DNA from: Pseudarthrobacter defluvii | GTDB taxonomy: Bacteria > Actinomycetota > Actinomycetes > Actinomycetales > Micrococcaceae | NCBI RefSeq assembly: GCF_030323865.1 | Contig: NZ_CP066362.1 | Location: 620,001-684,000 of the forward strand | Reading direction: 5' to 3' | DNA length: 64,000 nucleotides | Shown: one piece after another, positions 1 to 7,914 of the stretch | Position numbering within the stretch: position 1 is the stretch's first letter | Layout: each line of letters opens with the position of its first letter | Notes under the pieces: generated by a model | Seen by the model: the letters and a program-made list of their open reading frames with translations, nothing else | Databases searched by the model: none | What the model was told of the DNA's origin: nothing | Program-made: the position numbers and the translations under genes

Positions 1-1189
1 GGCCGGCGCGCTGGCACTGCGCGAAAACGGCGCCGACGTCACGCTCGTTGAGGTGGCACCGGCCTTCGGTGAAGTTGGTGCCGGACTGCAGATAGCCCCC
101 AACGCCTCCCGCGTCCTCAAGCGCTGGGGCCTGCTGGAAAAAGCCCTGGAAATCGGCGTCCAGCCCAAGCACCTGGTGTTCCGCGACGCGGTCACCGGGG
201 AGGAACTGACCCGCCAGACCCTGGGCGGCGAGTTCGAGGAACGCTACGGCGCCCCCTACGTGGTGATCCACCGCAGCGACCTGCACCGGATCCTGCTCGA
301 AGCATGCCAGGAAGCCGGCGTCACCCTGGTGAACGACGTCCTGGTGCAGAAAGTGGAAACCGACGGCGACCGGGCGCGGGCCTACAGCGCCAAGGGCGAG
401 GTTTTCGAGGCAGACGCCATCCTGGCTGCGGACGGGCTGAAGTCCACCCTCCGCGGCACCGTTGCCAATGACGGCCCGGTCAACTCCGCCTACGTGGCGT
501 ACCGCGGAACCGTGCCCATCACGGAGGAAACCCCTGCAGCGGACCTGGAGGACGTCATCGTCTACCTCGGCCCCAACTGCCACCTGGTCCAGTACCCGCT
601 GCGGAAGGGCCAACTGCTCAACACCGTGGCAGTATTCAAGTCCCCGTCCTTCGAGCGCGGCGAAGAGCAGTATGGCGGCGTAGACGAGCTCGAGGCCGCC
701 TACGCCGACTGCGTCCCGGCCGTGCAGGAAGCCCTGAAGAACCTCGCTACCGGCATCCGCTGGCCCATGTATGACCGCAACCCGATCGAGAACTGGGTTT
801 CCGGCCGCATGGCGCTGATCGGCGATGCCGCCCACCCGATGCTGCAGTACCTGGCCCAGGGCGCCTGCCAGGCGCTGGAGGACGCGGCCGTGCTGCAGGA
901 CGCCGCCAGCAACCGCGTCTTCACGCCCGAAGGCATCGACGCCGGTGCGTGGGAGGATGCCTTCCGCGAGTTCAACGAAACCCGCGCAGCCCGCACCGCC
1001 CGCGTCCAGCGCACCGCCCGGATCTGGGGCGAGTCCTGGCACGTTGACGGCGTGGCACGCGTCCTACGCAACATGCTGTTCAAGAGCCGCGGCGACAACA
1101 ACTTCCAGTACAACGACTGGCTGTACGGCCGCAACGAGCCCGGCGCACCGGCCGAGGTTCCGGCCGGAGCCAAGCTGGTGGAAGCCTAA
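1..1189 (+). CDS. FAD-dependent aromatic-ring monooxygenase, 5' end missing (3-hydroxybenzoate 6-hydroxylase / salicylate hydroxylase type)
   Basis: The frame is open from base 2, so the start and the first GxGxxG nucleotide-binding turn lie outside the window. What remains keeps the group A flavoprotein hydroxylase features: GAGLQIAPNASRVL near the beginning, the second FAD-binding motif GDAAHPMLQYLAQGACQ at about bases 817-870, and a C-terminal helical region. The LQYLAQGACQ wording after GDAAHP is typical of 3-hydroxybenzoate 6-hydroxylases and related salicylate hydroxylases. Such enzymes use NAD(P)H and O2 to hydroxylate an aromatic acid in the cytoplasm, for example to gentisate. The exact substrate is inferred. 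A strong hairpin terminator follows at once, so this is probably the last gene of its operon. Confidence 0.88.
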   Translation, partial: AGALALRENGADVTLVEVAPAFGEVGAGLQIAPNASRVLKRWGLLEKALEIGVQPKHLVFRDAVTGEELTRQTLGGEFEERYGAPYVVIHRSDLHRILLEACQEAGVTLVNDVLVQKVETDGDRARAYSAKGEVFEADAILAADGLKSTLRGTVANDGPVNSAYVAYRGTVPITEETPAADLEDVIVYLGPNCHLVQYPLRKGQLLNTVAVFKSPSFERGEEQYGGVDELEAAYADCVPAVQEALKNLATGIRWPMYDRNPIENWVSGRMALIGDAAHPMLQYLAQGACQALEDAAVLQDAASNRVFTPEGIDAGAWEDAFREFNETRAARTARVQRTARIWGESWHVDGVARVLRNMLFKSRGDNNFQYNDWLYGRNEPGAPAEVPAGAKLVEA

Positions 1190-1204
1190 GCACCGCGGTC
1201 CAGG

Positions 1205-1252
1205 GCGGGCGTACGACGGCGGGTGGCTCCCGGCGTCGTACGCCCGCTTTTT
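1205..1252. terminator. Intrinsic terminator, convergent genes
   Basis: A perfect 14-bp stem (1205-1218 with 1234-1247) is followed by TTTTT on the plus strand. It closes the monooxygenase transcript and lies between two convergent genes. Bases 1208-1227 recur almost exactly at 28519-28538 inside another intergenic hairpin. Confidence 0.85.
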
Positions 1253-1284
1253 GCATGGGCTGGGTGCGGGCGTCCGGCGGGGAC

Positions 1285-1821
1285 TTACGTGGGGCAGCTC
1301 AGGTCCGGGTTATAGGAAGCGAACATGCCGTCCGGGTTGTCCCGCCAGATCCATGCGTGAAGCGCGTAGGAACCGGGGAACGGTCCGTCCTCGAAGTCGA
1401 GGCCGGCGAGCTCAGGCCGGTCGGCCGCCGTCGAGATGAATTCGGCCGCTACCAGCTCGTACTGGCCGTCCTCGTCGGGCATGTACACCAGGACCTCGGG
1501 CTTGCGGGCCTGGGTCTTGTCATCGATCAGGTCCTGCCTGGCGTAGTGGAAGCCCATGGCTCCGACGCCGGGTTTGTCGATGCATTCAGTGATTTTCCGG
1601 TAGCCGTCCGCCTCCGCGTTTTCCAGCCACCGGTAGTCGTCGGTAACGTCGCGCAGGGTCTTGACCAGCCGGCGCTGATCATCATTGCTCCGCCAGTCGT
1701 CGCTGTTGTCGGAGTCACCGTGCCCGGATCCGCCATGGGCCACGGCAGCTCCGGGAGCAACTCCCAGGGCAAGTACGGCAGCGGAGGCTGCGGACAGCAA
1801 CCCCGTCCTGGTGCGGTTCAT
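1285..1821 (-). CDS. Secreted protein of unknown function
   Basis: 178 residues. The N-terminus has a clear Sec signal: MNRTRTG, a hydrophobic Ala/Val/Leu stretch, then a probable cleavage after VAHG-like sequence at about residue 29. A His/Gly/Ser/Asp-rich linker follows, then a compact acidic domain with many Trp/Tyr residues (RWLENAEADGYRK, GVGAMGFHYARQDLIDD, YALHAWIWRDNPDGMFASYNP). The family is not recognised with certainty. The His in GFHYAR and the acidic residues might bind a metal, but that is speculation. The start is supported by AAAAGGGG a few bases upstream. It runs convergent to the monooxygenase and shows no operon partner. Confidence 0.8.
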   Translation of the reverse strand: MNRTRTGLLSAASAAVLALGVAPGAAVAHGGSGHGDSDNSDDWRSNDDQRRLVKTLRDVTDDYRWLENAEADGYRKITECIDKPGVGAMGFHYARQDLIDDKTQARKPEVLVYMPDEDGQYELVAAEFISTAADRPELAGLDFEDGPFPGSYALHAWIWRDNPDGMFASYNPDLSCPT

Positions 1822-2166
1822 CGTTGATCTTTACCCCTTTTCGAGACCGATGTTGTTTGTACAGGCCTCCCTGCAGGTCTTCGGTGCAAGGTTTTGCCTG
1901 CAGGGGATGCGAAGCGATGGAGGAAGATTCCACCCACCCTTCGCCATGGTGCCGGCAGGATTCCCCGGAGCTGTCGGTGAGGGTGCGGCTGGACGATTCG
2001 TCGTCCGTGACTTGAGTGGTGCCCCAAGTATGCTCTGGTGGCCAAGGGGCCCGGTAGGCTACGGCCTGGTAATAGGTGGCGCCTGCCTGCTGGTTGTCCT
2101 GCAGGCCGCTCCCATAGGTGCCACCCATACCCACGGCGGGCCCCGAACCGGACGCGGGAGCGGAGG

Positions 2167-2400
2167 TTAGCCTTCGTCGCAGAGCAGGTGGTACCAGCTG
2201 TCCGCCAGCACTTCCAGGGCATGCTCGCGGTTGGCTCCATTTTGCGGCGGGTCCACAGCGTAGCCACGTAGTCGAGCTGCGTGAAGGCCAGGGTGCCGCG
2301 GATGCGGCGGGTTTCCGCGGCGAAGCGCCCGGCAAGCTGCAGGCCGCGGACCATGTCCGTGATGACTTCCTCGTGCCAGGGAACCCTCCGATTGCTCCCC
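2167..2400 (-). pseudogene. Frameshifted gene remnant, family unknown
   Basis: On the minus strand one frame reads HEEVITDMVRGLQLAG, then RGTLAFTQLDYVATLWTRR. Around base 2240 sense continues in a different frame as NREHALEVLADSWYHLLCDEG and ends at a TAA at 2167. The two parts join sensibly if one indel is assumed, and both have helical, protein-like composition, while the competing frames are Pro/Arg-rich. No start codon with a ribosome site is visible; the upstream side runs into the palindromic element at 2438-2485. This looks like the C-terminal end of a small broken gene. It could also be chance. Confidence 0.35.
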
Positions 2401-2437
2401 GCCGAACCTCGCAAGCTCGGGCAGGGACTCCATCGAC

Positions 2438-2485
2438 TGCTCCGTAACTGCCGTTTTGACCCCCGAAAACGACAACTACGGAGCA
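2438..2485. repeat. Interrupted palindromic element
   Basis: TGCTCCGTA (2438-2446) pairs with TACGGAGCA (2477-2485), and an inner GTTTT/AAAAC pair (2453-2457 with 2466-2470) flanks a C-rich loop. It lies 12 bp beyond the lacI-type stop codon and may terminate that transcript. Its layout, a long outer stem, a mismatched bulge and an inner stem, resembles the element at 63893-63952, though the sequences differ. Confidence 0.6.
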
Positions 2486-2496
2486 ATGGATGAGGC

Positions 2497-3549
2497 CTAC
2501 GCCGGCGCGGGGCCGGTCGATTCCCGGATGGTGAGGTGCGTGGGCATAACGGCCAGTTGGCGGGTGGCGCTGCCGGGCAGCGGGTTGAGCTGGGCCAGCA
2601 GCATGGACACCGCCACCCGGCCAGCCTGTTCAATGGGGCTGGAAATGGTAGTCAATGGCGGGTTGCAGAAGTCGGCGCCGAAGATGTCGTCCGATCCGAT
2701 GATGCTCATGTCCTGGGGAACGCGGATGCCACGGGCCTGCAGGCGCTGCAGCATACCGATGGCCAGCAGGTCATTGAAGACGATGCAGGCCGTTGCCCCG
2801 GTCCTGACCGCCGCGTCGGCGGCGGCGGCCCCCGATGTGGTCTTCGGGGTGTAGGGGCCAATGCGGTGTACTTCCATTCCACGCTTGGTGGCATCCTCGT
2901 CGAAGACCTTCCACCGCATCTGGTTGGACCATGATGTCGGTGGGCCAGCGACGTAGCAAACTTTGTGATGGCCCAGCGAAGCCAGGTGTTCCAGGGCCTG
3001 GATGATGGCGGACGGCGTATCGATCATCACTGTGGGGGCGCTGGTGGAAGCGCGGTTGAACGTTACCAAGGGTTGAGACTGCGACACCTCGGCAAGCTGG
3101 GCGTCCGACAGGCGTGAGGCGGCAAGGATGAACCCGTCGGCCGACTTCCGCATCTTGTGCAGGGCGTCCAGTTCCATCTCGCTGGACTCTTCGGTGTCAA
3201 CCAGAAGCTGGGTGACGCCTGCAGCCTTGAGTTGGTGCTGCGTGCCGCGGATGATGTCGAAGTAAAACGGGTTGGTGATGTCAGGAACCAGCACGGCCAC
3301 GGCGTTGGTCCGTCCGGAACTGAGGCCCCTGGCCTGGGAGCTGGGCACGTAATTGAGCTGGGCAGCCGCCTCTTCGATCCGAATCCGGGTCCGGGGATTC
3401 ACGCGGTCCGGCCGGGCGAGGGCGCGTGACACGGTGGAAGTGGCAACTCCTGCCAGTTCCGCCACATCCCGGATGGTGGGCGGCCGGTCCCGCTGGGCGC
3501 CGGCGCTCAAGCTGGCCGGGCCTGACGCCTTCATTGTGGGGTCTGCCAT
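2497..3549 (-). CDS. LacI/GalR-family transcriptional regulator of the sugar-acid locus
   Basis: 350 residues, normal for the family. Residues about 20-75 form the helix-turn-helix and hinge (TIRDVAELAGVATSTVSRAL, then RVNPRTRIRIEEAAAQLNYVP and SSQARGLSSGRT). The rest is a periplasmic-binding-protein-like ligand domain ending in LTIREST. It is transcribed away from the ABC importer, and the 218-bp gap between them holds a set of TGGCAA/TTGCCA half-sites suited to a LacI dimer, so it most likely represses the importer and downstream catabolic genes until a pathway sugar binds. The inducer is unknown. The N-terminal Ala/Ser-rich tail before the HTH is slightly longer than usual. Confidence 0.93.
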   Translation of the reverse strand: MADPTMKASGPASLSAGAQRDRPPTIRDVAELAGVATSTVSRALARPDRVNPRTRIRIEEAAAQLNYVPSSQARGLSSGRTNAVAVLVPDITNPFYFDIIRGTQHQLKAAGVTQLLVDTEESSEMELDALHKMRKSADGFILAASRLSDAQLAEVSQSQPLVTFNRASTSAPTVMIDTPSAIIQALEHLASLGHHKVCYVAGPPTSWSNQMRWKVFDEDATKRGMEVHRIGPYTPKTTSGAAAADAAVRTGATACIVFNDLLAIGMLQRLQARGIRVPQDMSIIGSDDIFGADFCNPPLTTISSPIEQAGRVAVSMLLAQLNPLPGSATRQLAVMPTHLTIRESTGPAPA

Positions 3550-3643
3550 CGCTGCGGCCTTTCCTCGCGGCCCGGAATACCGGCCCTTTGGGGCTCAAAC
3601 GCTGTCCGCCGTCTGATACCTGATGCATCTATCTGAGCATTTA

Positions 3644-3680
3644 TGGCAATTTTTGGCAACCGCTTGCCACCCCCTTGCCA
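3644..3680. promoter_or_regulatory. LacI-type operator array in divergent promoter region
   Basis: TGGCAA occurs at 3644-3649 and 3654-3659, and its complement TTGCCA at 3664-3669 and 3675-3680. The inner pair forms TGGCAACCGCTTGCCA, a 16-bp dyad with the central CG typical of LacI/GalR operators. The outer pair forms a second dyad about the same centre. Half-sites repeat every 10-11 bp, that is, on one face of the helix. The array sits between the divergent regulator (start 3549) and the importer (start 3768). Confidence 0.75.
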
Positions 3681-3767
3681 TCTTCCTAGACTGAATTTCG
3701 AGTCGCCTGCAGTGATCTCCGCCACAGGACGGATGTGGCCATGCGGGTGTCCAAGAGGAGAAAAACA

Positions 3768-5126
3768 ATGAGGTTTAAATCGACTACTGGGCTCGCGGCA
3801 ATTGTCACGGCTGCAGCACTCGCCCTGACCGGTTGTGGGTCCGGAGGCTCCGGAAGCGGCGGAGGTTCCAACGCGGGTGGAAAGGTGGACGGAGCGGGCA
3901 AGACCCTCAATGTCCTGACCGGCGTCCTGGCCCAGTACCCCGAACAGCAGAAACAGTGGCAAAGCGACATCGCCGCCAAGTTCAAGGCTGAAACCGGCGC
4001 CGACGTGAAATTTGAGACCTTCGCCTCGGCCAATGACGAGCTCACCCGGATCCAGACCTCGGTGGTATCGGGACAGGGACCTGACATTTATGGACTCGGC
4101 ACAACGTTCACGCCTACGGCCTACGCCACCAAAGCATTCGTCACCCTCTCGGATGATGACTGGAAGGCAGTGGGCGGCAAGGACCGCTTCAACCCCGCCG
4201 CCCTCGGCATTTCCGGTCCGGACAAGGACCATCAGGCAGGCATCCCCTTCGTGAGCCGTCCGTTCGTGATGGCCTACAACAAGGACCTGCTGGCAGCGGC
4301 CGGCATCGACAAGCCCGCCACCACCTGGGACGAACTGGCAGCCCAGGCGAAGAAGATGACCAAGGGTGATACCTACGGCATCGCCACCGGCTACAAGGAC
4401 AACTACGATCCCTGGAAGTTCATCTGGGCCATGTCCGTGCAGGCCGGCAACCCCCTGGTTGACGGAAACAAACTGAAGTTGGACGATCCCGCCGTCAAAA
4501 AGGCGTACGAGACCTACTTCGGGTGGCTGACCGACGACAAGGTTGTTGACCCTGCTTCCGTCGGCTGGAGCAACAGCAACGCCGTGGCGGCCTTTGCCAG
4601 CGGCAAGGCCGGCTACCTGATGATGACCACTGGCACCTCTATCCCGACGCTCGATAAATCGGCCATAGCCGGCAAATACGAGTACACGCTGATGCCCACC
4701 ATCCCCCCGGGTGAGACGCAGTCCAAGTCCGACGGCGACGCCGCCAGCATCCTCTCCGGTGACAACCTGGTGGTAGCCGACTACTCCAAGCAGAAGGACC
4801 TTGCGTTCGCCTACATCAAGCTGATCACGTCCAAGGATGAGCAGTTGAACTACCAGAAGATCTTTGGCGATTTGCCGGCCAACGCCGAGGCCCTCGCCAG
4901 CCTGACCGATCCGAAGCTCAAGCCGATGGCTGACGCCGCTGCCAAGTCCAAGGCGACACCCTTTACCGGTGCCTGGGGCGATATCCAGCTCGCACTCCTG
5001 AATGTCACCGTCCAGTCCATTCCGGACCTGGCCGCCGGCAAGGTGGACGAGTCCGCCCTGGACCAAAGGATCAAGGACGCCCAGAACAAGGGCCAGGCAT
5101 CCCTGGACCGGGCCTCCAAAGGATAA
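3768..5126 (+). CDS. Sugar ABC transporter substrate-binding lipoprotein
   Basis: 452 residues. A lipoprotein signal with lipobox LTGC (Cys about 23) is followed by a Gly/Ser linker and a family 1 extracellular solute-binding fold (TLNVLTGVLAQYPEQQ, IPFVSRPFVMAYNKDLLAAAGI, AFASGKAGYLMMTTG). It would be anchored outside the membrane and deliver a sugar to the two permeases that follow. The ATG at 3768 is preferred over an in-frame ATG 33 bp upstream because AAGAGGAG lies just before it and because it puts the signal peptide at the N-terminus. It is the first gene of the operon, under the LacI-type sites. The family is associated with oligosaccharides and modified sugars; the actual ligand is not readable from sequence. 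Confidence 0.93.
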   Translation: MRFKSTTGLAAIVTAAALALTGCGSGGSGSGGGSNAGGKVDGAGKTLNVLTGVLAQYPEQQKQWQSDIAAKFKAETGADVKFETFASANDELTRIQTSVVSGQGPDIYGLGTTFTPTAYATKAFVTLSDDDWKAVGGKDRFNPAALGISGPDKDHQAGIPFVSRPFVMAYNKDLLAAAGIDKPATTWDELAAQAKKMTKGDTYGIATGYKDNYDPWKFIWAMSVQAGNPLVDGNKLKLDDPAVKKAYETYFGWLTDDKVVDPASVGWSNSNAVAAFASGKAGYLMMTTGTSIPTLDKSAIAGKYEYTLMPTIPPGETQSKSDGDAASILSGDNLVVADYSKQKDLAFAYIKLITSKDEQLNYQKIFGDLPANAEALASLTDPKLKPMADAAAKSKATPFTGAWGDIQLALLNVTVQSIPDLAAGKVDESALDQRIKDAQNKGQASLDRASKG

Positions 5127-5132
5127 GTCCTG

Positions 5133-6143
5133 ATGTCAACCGACGCCTCACATGAAGTCCGGCTTGCGGCGGATACCGCCGCAAGCCGGGCGCCCCGGAA
5201 CACAGACGACGCCGGGCAGCAGCCCGGCCACAAGGGCGGCAAGCGCCGCAAGGGACTGAGCGAACGCAACCGGCCGCTCTGGATGCTGATCCCCGGCGGC
5301 GCCTTGATGATCATCATCATCGTGCTCCCGCTCCTGCTGGGCATCTACATGTCGGTCCTCAACCTGGACCAGTACACCCTGCGGAAGTGGATCAGCGCAC
5401 CGCTCATCGGAGCAGAAAATTTCGTTGAAGCTGTCACTGCTTCGCCGCTGCTGCACGCCGTCTGGCTCAGCGTCAGCTACTCCTTCCTGGCCATGGTGGT
5501 CACGCTGCCGCTGGGCATCGCCGCCGCTGTGGCCACGCAGAACGCCTTCAAGGGCCGCGCGGTGATCCGGTCGATCTTCCTGATTCCCTACGTCCTCCCG
5601 TCCTTCGTGGTGGCCACCGTCTGGCGGACCATGCTCCAGCCCGGCGGCATCGTGGACGAAGCGTTGGGCACAGTGGGGATCCATGTTGGGCTGTGGCTCA
5701 ACGGCCCCCAAACCTTCTGGACGCTGGTCCTGGTACAGATCTGGGCCTCCTGGCCGTTCATCTACCTGCTGGCGCTCTCCGGCCTGCAGTCCGTGGACCA
5801 TGAAGTGCATGAAGCTTCGGCCTTGGACGGGGCACTGTGGTGGAACAAGCTGCGGTACGTGGTCTTCCCCTACCTGAAGGGCCCGCTGGCGCTGGCGTTC
5901 CTGATCGGGATGCTGCACCACATCAACAACTTCACCCTCCCGTTCGTGCTGTTCGGCGTTCCGGCCCCGTCCGACGTCGAAGTCCTGCCCATCCTGACGT
6001 ACGTCACCAGCTTCCAGAGCTTCCGCTTTGGCTTGAGCGCCGCGATGGCCTTCATTTCCCTGGTGCTCATCGCCATCCCGCTGTTCGTCTACCTCCGCGC
6101 CGTCAAACTCGACGACGCCGAAACACCAGGAGGCAAGAAATGA
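5133..6143 (+). CDS. Sugar ABC transporter permease (MalF/UgpA type)
   Basis: 336 residues with a basic cytoplasmic N-terminal extension of about 45 residues, then six predicted membrane helices. The EAA loop that docks the ATPase is visible as HEASALDGALWWNKLRYVVF in the second half. It starts 7 bp after the binding-protein stop and overlaps the next permease by four bases. No ATP-binding subunit is encoded in the cluster, so a shared MsiK-like ATPase elsewhere is expected, as is common for actinobacterial sugar importers. Confidence 0.92.
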   Translation: MSTDASHEVRLAADTAASRAPRNTDDAGQQPGHKGGKRRKGLSERNRPLWMLIPGGALMIIIIVLPLLLGIYMSVLNLDQYTLRKWISAPLIGAENFVEAVTASPLLHAVWLSVSYSFLAMVVTLPLGIAAAVATQNAFKGRAVIRSIFLIPYVLPSFVVATVWRTMLQPGGIVDEALGTVGIHVGLWLNGPQTFWTLVLVQIWASWPFIYLLALSGLQSVDHEVHEASALDGALWWNKLRYVVFPYLKGPLALAFLIGMLHHINNFTLPFVLFGVPAPSDVEVLPILTYVTSFQSFRFGLSAAMAFISLVLIAIPLFVYLRAVKLDDAETPGGKK

Positions 6144-7063
6144 GCGCCACGACAGCCACCCGGCGGAGTGCGCCAACGTTTGAAGTCGACCGGCCGGGCT
6201 CGCACCGGCAGCACGAGGTGCTGCGGCTGCTCCCGACCCCGCTGCTGATTTTCGTCCTGGTGTTCCTGGGCGCCCTGGTCCTGGTCCCCGTGCTGTACAT
6301 CTTCCTGGCCTCGGTGAACTCGGACATCGGGGTGGCCAACGGTGAGTTCTGGCCCTCGACGGTCACGTTTGAGAACTACTCGAAGATCTGGACCAGCGTG
6401 GGTCTCGCCACCGGTTTGGCCAACAGCGTCCTGGTGGCCGGCGCCACCGCAGTGGTTTCGGCTGCACTGTCCGTATCCACCGCCTTCGTGCTGGTGCGCT
6501 ACACCTTCCGCGGGCGGCTGACCATCCTCCGGGGGCTGCTGGCCCTGCAGTCCGTGCCCGGAACCCTGATGGTACTGCCGGTCTTCGTCCTGTTTTCCTC
6601 GGCCGCGACCTACCTGGGGATCCAGGTCATCGGAACCCAGTGGGGCCTGTTCGTCACCTACCTGACGTTCGCCATGCCGTTCTCAACGTGGGTGATGGTC
6701 ACCTACCTCCGCGGGCTTCCCAAGGAGCTGGAAGAGGCGGCAAGGATCGACGGCGCGTCCAACCTGGGAGTGCTTTTCCGCATCATCCTGCCGCTCAGCT
6801 GGCCCGGCATCGTTGTCTCCGGCATCTTCGCGTTCCTGCTCGGCTGGAACGACGTGCTGTTCGCCTCGGTGATGACGCGCCCCGAAAGCCAGACGGCCGC
6901 CGTCGCACTTCAAATCTTTGGTGCCTCCCAGGAAGGCGGCGCCATTCCCTACTACGGCCAGATGATGGCGGCGGCGCTGGTGTGTGCCGCTCCCGTGGTC
7001 ATTCTTTACCTGATTTTCCAGCGTTACCTAGTAGGCGGGCTGACCGCCGGAGGAGTTAAATAA
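6140..7063 (+). CDS. Sugar ABC transporter permease (MalG/UgpE type)
   Basis: 307 residues with six membrane segments and the EAA loop EEAARIDGASNLGVLFRIIL. The ATG at 6140 overlaps the preceding stop (ATGA) and has AGGAGG-like sequence (CAGGAGGCAAG) upstream, so the longer open frame reaching back to 5837 is not the protein. It forms the heterodimeric channel with the preceding permease. Confidence 0.93.
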   Translation: MSATTATRRSAPTFEVDRPGSHRQHEVLRLLPTPLLIFVLVFLGALVLVPVLYIFLASVNSDIGVANGEFWPSTVTFENYSKIWTSVGLATGLANSVLVAGATAVVSAALSVSTAFVLVRYTFRGRLTILRGLLALQSVPGTLMVLPVFVLFSSAATYLGIQVIGTQWGLFVTYLTFAMPFSTWVMVTYLRGLPKELEEAARIDGASNLGVLFRIILPLSWPGIVVSGIFAFLLGWNDVLFASVMTRPESQTAAVALQIFGASQEGGAIPYYGQMMAAALVCAAPVVILYLIFQRYLVGGLTAGGVK

Positions 7064-7065
7064 CC

Positions 7066-7914
7066 ATGGTTTCGACCACCCAGGTCACCTGGCAGCTGTC
7101 AGGCTTCGGTGATGAGATCGACGACGACCCCGCAGTCCAGATCGCAGTGCTGCAGGCCCTCGGCGCCAACCACATCGAAGTCCGCAGCGCATGGGGCACC
7201 AACATCGTGGACCTCAGCGACGAACAGCTCCAGGCCCTCGCGTCCCTGCTGGCGGAGAAAGGCATGAAGGTTTCGGCCATCGCTTCCCCCATCGGGAAAG
7301 TGGATGTCACCCTGCCCGTGGAGCACGAGGTGGAGCGGCTCCGCCGGGCCGTGAACGCCGCCAAGGTCCTGGATGCAAAGTACATCCGCATCTTCTCCTT
7401 CTATTACGGGGAGTCCGTGCAGGTGGAGAGCATCCGCGATGCCGTCATCGAACGCATGCGCGCCCTCGCCGATGTGGCGGAGGAAGCCGGCGTGATCCTC
7501 CTCCACGAAAACGAAAAGGACATCTTCGGGGATGTTCCGGACCGGGTCCTGGACATCATCGAGACCGTCAACTCGCCCGCCCTGAAGGTTGCCTGGGATG
7601 CCGCAAACTTCGTCCAGGTGGGGGTCAAACCCTTCGATGAGGCGTACACGAAACTGCGCCCGCACCTGGAATACCTCCAGGTCAAGGACGCCCTCTTCGC
7701 CAACGGCCACGTCAAGCCGGCCGGTGAGGGCGACGGGGACCTGCTGAAGACCGTGGAGGCACTCAAGGCCGACGGCTACCAGGGCTTCGCCTCCCTGGAG
7801 CCGCACCTGGCCGGAGCCCACGGACTGGGCGGTTTTTCCGGGCCCACAGCCTTCGGCATCGCAGCACGGGCCTTCGCAAAAGTCACCGCAGAAGCAGGAG
7901 TCCAGACCGCATGA
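7066..7914 (+). CDS. Sugar phosphate isomerase/epimerase family protein (AP endonuclease 2 fold)
   Basis: 282 residues, TIM-barrel, xylose-isomerase-like superfamily. Metal-ligand-like positions are visible in LLHENEKDIFG, KVAWDAANF and YLQVKD, with the C-terminal GFASLEPHL. Enzymes of this fold isomerise, epimerise or eliminate on keto-sugars. It starts 3 bp after the permease stop with GGAGG upstream and overlaps the following dehydrogenase by ATGA. Together with the Gfo/Idh/MocA enzyme next to it, it could act on an oxidised (keto) sugar intermediate. The substrate is unknown. Confidence 0.87.
   Translation: MVSTTQVTWQLSGFGDEIDDDPAVQIAVLQALGANHIEVRSAWGTNIVDLSDEQLQALASLLAEKGMKVSAIASPIGKVDVTLPVEHEVERLRRAVNAAKVLDAKYIRIFSFYYGESVQVESIRDAVIERMRALADVAEEAGVILLHENEKDIFGDVPDRVLDIIETVNSPALKVAWDAANFVQVGVKPFDEAYTKLRPHLEYLQVKDALFANGHVKPAGEGDGDLLKTVEALKADGYQGFASLEPHLAGAHGLGGFSGPTAFGIAARAFAKVTAEAGVQTA

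Larger units (their letters stand above)
1822..2496. other. 675-bp gene-poor stretch with decayed coding sequence
   Basis: No intact gene is convincing here. The stretch contains a minus-strand frameshifted remnant (about 2167-2400), a long interrupted palindrome (2438-2485), and a copy of a short dispersed motif, CCTCGCAAGCTCGG, at 2407-2420. Several open frames cross it, but none has a start signal and a plausible composition over its whole length. Confidence 0.5.

Noticed and set aside
1818..2633. Single 271-codon minus-strand gene covering the whole spacer
   Set aside because: Only a 45-residue stretch looks like protein; the frame starts inside the regulator gene and is otherwise Arg/Pro-rich. 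Better read as a frameshifted remnant.
3531..5066. Long minus-strand open frame (511 codons) across the binding-protein gene
   Set aside because: Antisense of a well-supported lipoprotein gene in high-GC DNA; composition is Gly/Val/Arg-rich, with no ribosome site or recognisable domain.
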